Of a DNA stretch of 64,000 bases, positions 62,560-64,000 are shown piece after piece. Below the pieces are notes generated by a model. That model ran no database searches. It worked only from the letters and a program-made list of their open reading frames with translations, and was not told the DNA's origin. Within the stretch, counting starts at the first letter, position 1; the number at the start of each line of letters is the position of its first letter. The position numbers were made by a program, and so were the translations under genes. The stretch comes from Hypholoma sublateritium FD-334 SS-4 (taxonomy: Eukaryota; Basidiomycota; Agaricomycetes; Agaricales; Strophariaceae), in assembly GCA_000827495.1 (NCBI GenBank), contig KN817571.1:1-64000 (forward strand), given 5' to 3'.

Positions 62560-64000
62560 ATGGAAACTATACAAAGACTTCAAAGAAACTCAGATGCCAT
62601 ATTGGAGCAATATCACGCCAATTTGGAGGATGTCTACAGACTGCAAGACACCTTAATTCGGGACATCCTGCCCACAGTTGCCGACGAACTCGAGCTCTCC
62701 CCGGAGAGCCAAGATTGGGGAAAAGAATGGCTTTCTGATACGCGTACGTAAATCTCTCTACTGGCGGACTTCCTGTGTACCAACGGTCAACTAAGCATCT
62801 ATCTTCCGCATTGCAAGGGTGCGTTGTCCGGGTGTTCACCAAGATATCCTGCTAAGGGGTTCTATCCACAGCGCAATAAATTTACTAGGTCTTTCTCACT
62901 GGAAGCTATTCAAAAAACTCTCATATGGCGCCTAGCCAATCTTTGGCCAACGGAGCCACCATCACGGATTCCAAACGTCCACTGTCTTCCTACCGACATC
63001 CGCGACCGATTTGGTAGAGCGGTACTGGTAATCGAAACGGCTCCCGTGGACGACACTATGGATTCGCAGAAACGTTCTATTATTCTAGCTTTTGAGCAGC
63101 TGAGAATACACCTAAGGAGATTATACGACAAGTCGGAGGATCACCGAAATCCACCCCTTCAGTACATGGTCCTACTGGATTTGAGTCAATTGTCGCTTCA
63201 AAGCTTGGTGAGTACTTGGTTCACGTACTGTGAAGGGATATCCATTTGCCTTACCTTTTCTTGAAATCATAAGAATCTTGACCTTTTTACATGGACGGTC
63301 CGCGAAATCATACCACGTTTTCCTGGCATGCTCGCTGGTGGTGAGCCTTCTGATTCGCTATTCTCGAGCCCCCACTCACTGGTTTCGTTACATCAGTCTT
63401 TATGCTTAACTATTCATGGACGCATTCCGGTCTCTGGACTATTTTTAAGTCAGTCGAAATTACCCTTTACGAGTATCATTTCAACAAAACTTACACAACT
63501 TACAGGCAATTACTCCCCGAGTCCGCTCTTTCGCGAATTTTCTTTCCGTCTGATTCGGAATTGCTGGACTATTTTACGCCTGCTGCTCTACCGCAAGGTA
63601 AAGATGCCGCCCTCCGTTCCCCCTATATTGGCTGAACCGATTATTGACCATAAGACTATGGCGGGAATCTACCCTCGTTGGCACTACTTGAGGATCCAAT
63701 ACGTCCTGACCTACCACAGCCTTTAGAAGTTCCGGAGATAGCGATCACGGACATGCCAACCGTAGAAGCACCTAAACCAGCTCTCATCTCAATTCTATCG
63801 CTGTCACCGACATCGATCTTGAATCCTTTTTTTGGGTATCCCGTCTCAACATCTTCAACGACGAACCATGGCCGACCAACCCTTCGCCATGGCCGTCGCA
63901 GAAAACGGGATCTCATCCTAACTCTTGCCACACTGTTTTGGATGCGATGGCGTAAGACTATCACCGTCGTGCTATCAGTTACTGCCGTATTATTCGCCTT
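62560..64000 (+). CDS. CRAL-TRIO (Sec14-like) domain protein, partial at window end
   Basis: ATG at 62560 opens METIQRLQRNSDAILEQYHA. A 23-nt microexon (62796-62818) between two introns gives DTPSIFRIARRNKFTRSF, the CRAL-TRIO N-terminal helix. Then come LIWRLANLWPTEPP, PPLQYMVLLDLSQLSLQSL|N, FTWTVREIIPRFPGMLAG|V, FMLNYSWTHSGLWTIFK|Q and LLPESALSRIFFPSDSEL, the lipid-binding core with gate. After ALPQ an intron (63598-63649) gives DYGGNLPSLALLEDP. A Pro-rich stretch follows, then a basic patch (HGRRRKRD) and the beginning of a hydrophobic segment (TITVVLSVTAVLFAF) at the window edge. By family, it transfers or senses phospholipids or similar ligands; the C-terminal helix suggests a membrane-anchored variant. 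The gene continues past 64000. Confidence 0.75.

Overview
The window is fungal nuclear DNA, almost certainly from an agaricomycete (mushroom-forming basidiomycete). Coding regions are broken into many short exons by 50-65 nt GT-AG introns. Families that are expanded in or restricted to basidiomycetes recur: DUF6534-type membrane proteins, other multi-pass orphan proteins, F-box/LRR-like proteins, a MULE transposase with a GCM-type zinc finger, and MATA-type HMG boxes. No rRNA, tRNA or CRISPR was recognised. Most genes need splicing, so gene spans below run from start codon to stop codon with introns included; several splice joints were worked out by hand.

Layout. 0-10.4 kb is accessory: a decayed MULE-like transposon (1-3.3 kb), a GC-rich tandem repeat, and a tandem array of DUF6534 membrane genes made of one relic (3.6 kb) and two apparently intact copies (6.3-7.6 and 9.1-10.4 kb). 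10.8-16.1 kb holds an HMG-box regulator, an F-box/LRR-like protein and a multi-pass membrane protein. 16.4-30.7 kb carries three same-strand paralogues of the Spa2/GIT1 polarity scaffold: a compact copy, a full-length copy and a short copy with only the SHD domain. The full-length and short copies are separated by a non-coding LTR-flanked element with an assembly gap and by an orphan membrane-protein gene.

31-45 kb is mostly conserved metabolism and organelle biology: a 3-ketoacyl-CoA reductase (SDR), a ~1 kb TIR element sitting in the promoter shared with a divergent aromatic amino acid decarboxylase, peroxin PEX1, a hypothetical protein and a large ankyrin-repeat protein. 46-54 kb has a Zn2Cys6 transcription factor, a Leu5-like mitochondrial carrier divergently paired with meiotic HOP2, a secreted START/SRPBCC-like protein and a Rho2-type GTPase. 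54-64 kb is gene-poor, with a hemerythrin-like gene, the mitochondrial Fe-S protein ISA2, a partial unrecognised spliced gene, and a CRAL-TRIO protein running off the right edge.

There is no single pathway cluster. Links that can be made: Spa2-like scaffolds and the Rho2-type GTPase both belong to cell polarity and wall integrity in fungi; KAR, PEX1, the CoA carrier and CRAL-TRIO all concern lipid or CoA handling, although this may be chance. The most unusual points are the SHD paralogue cluster, the non-coding LTR element and its contig-overlap artefact, the TA-bounded TIR element in a divergent promoter, two GC-AG introns placed in conserved cores, and a 23-nt microexon.
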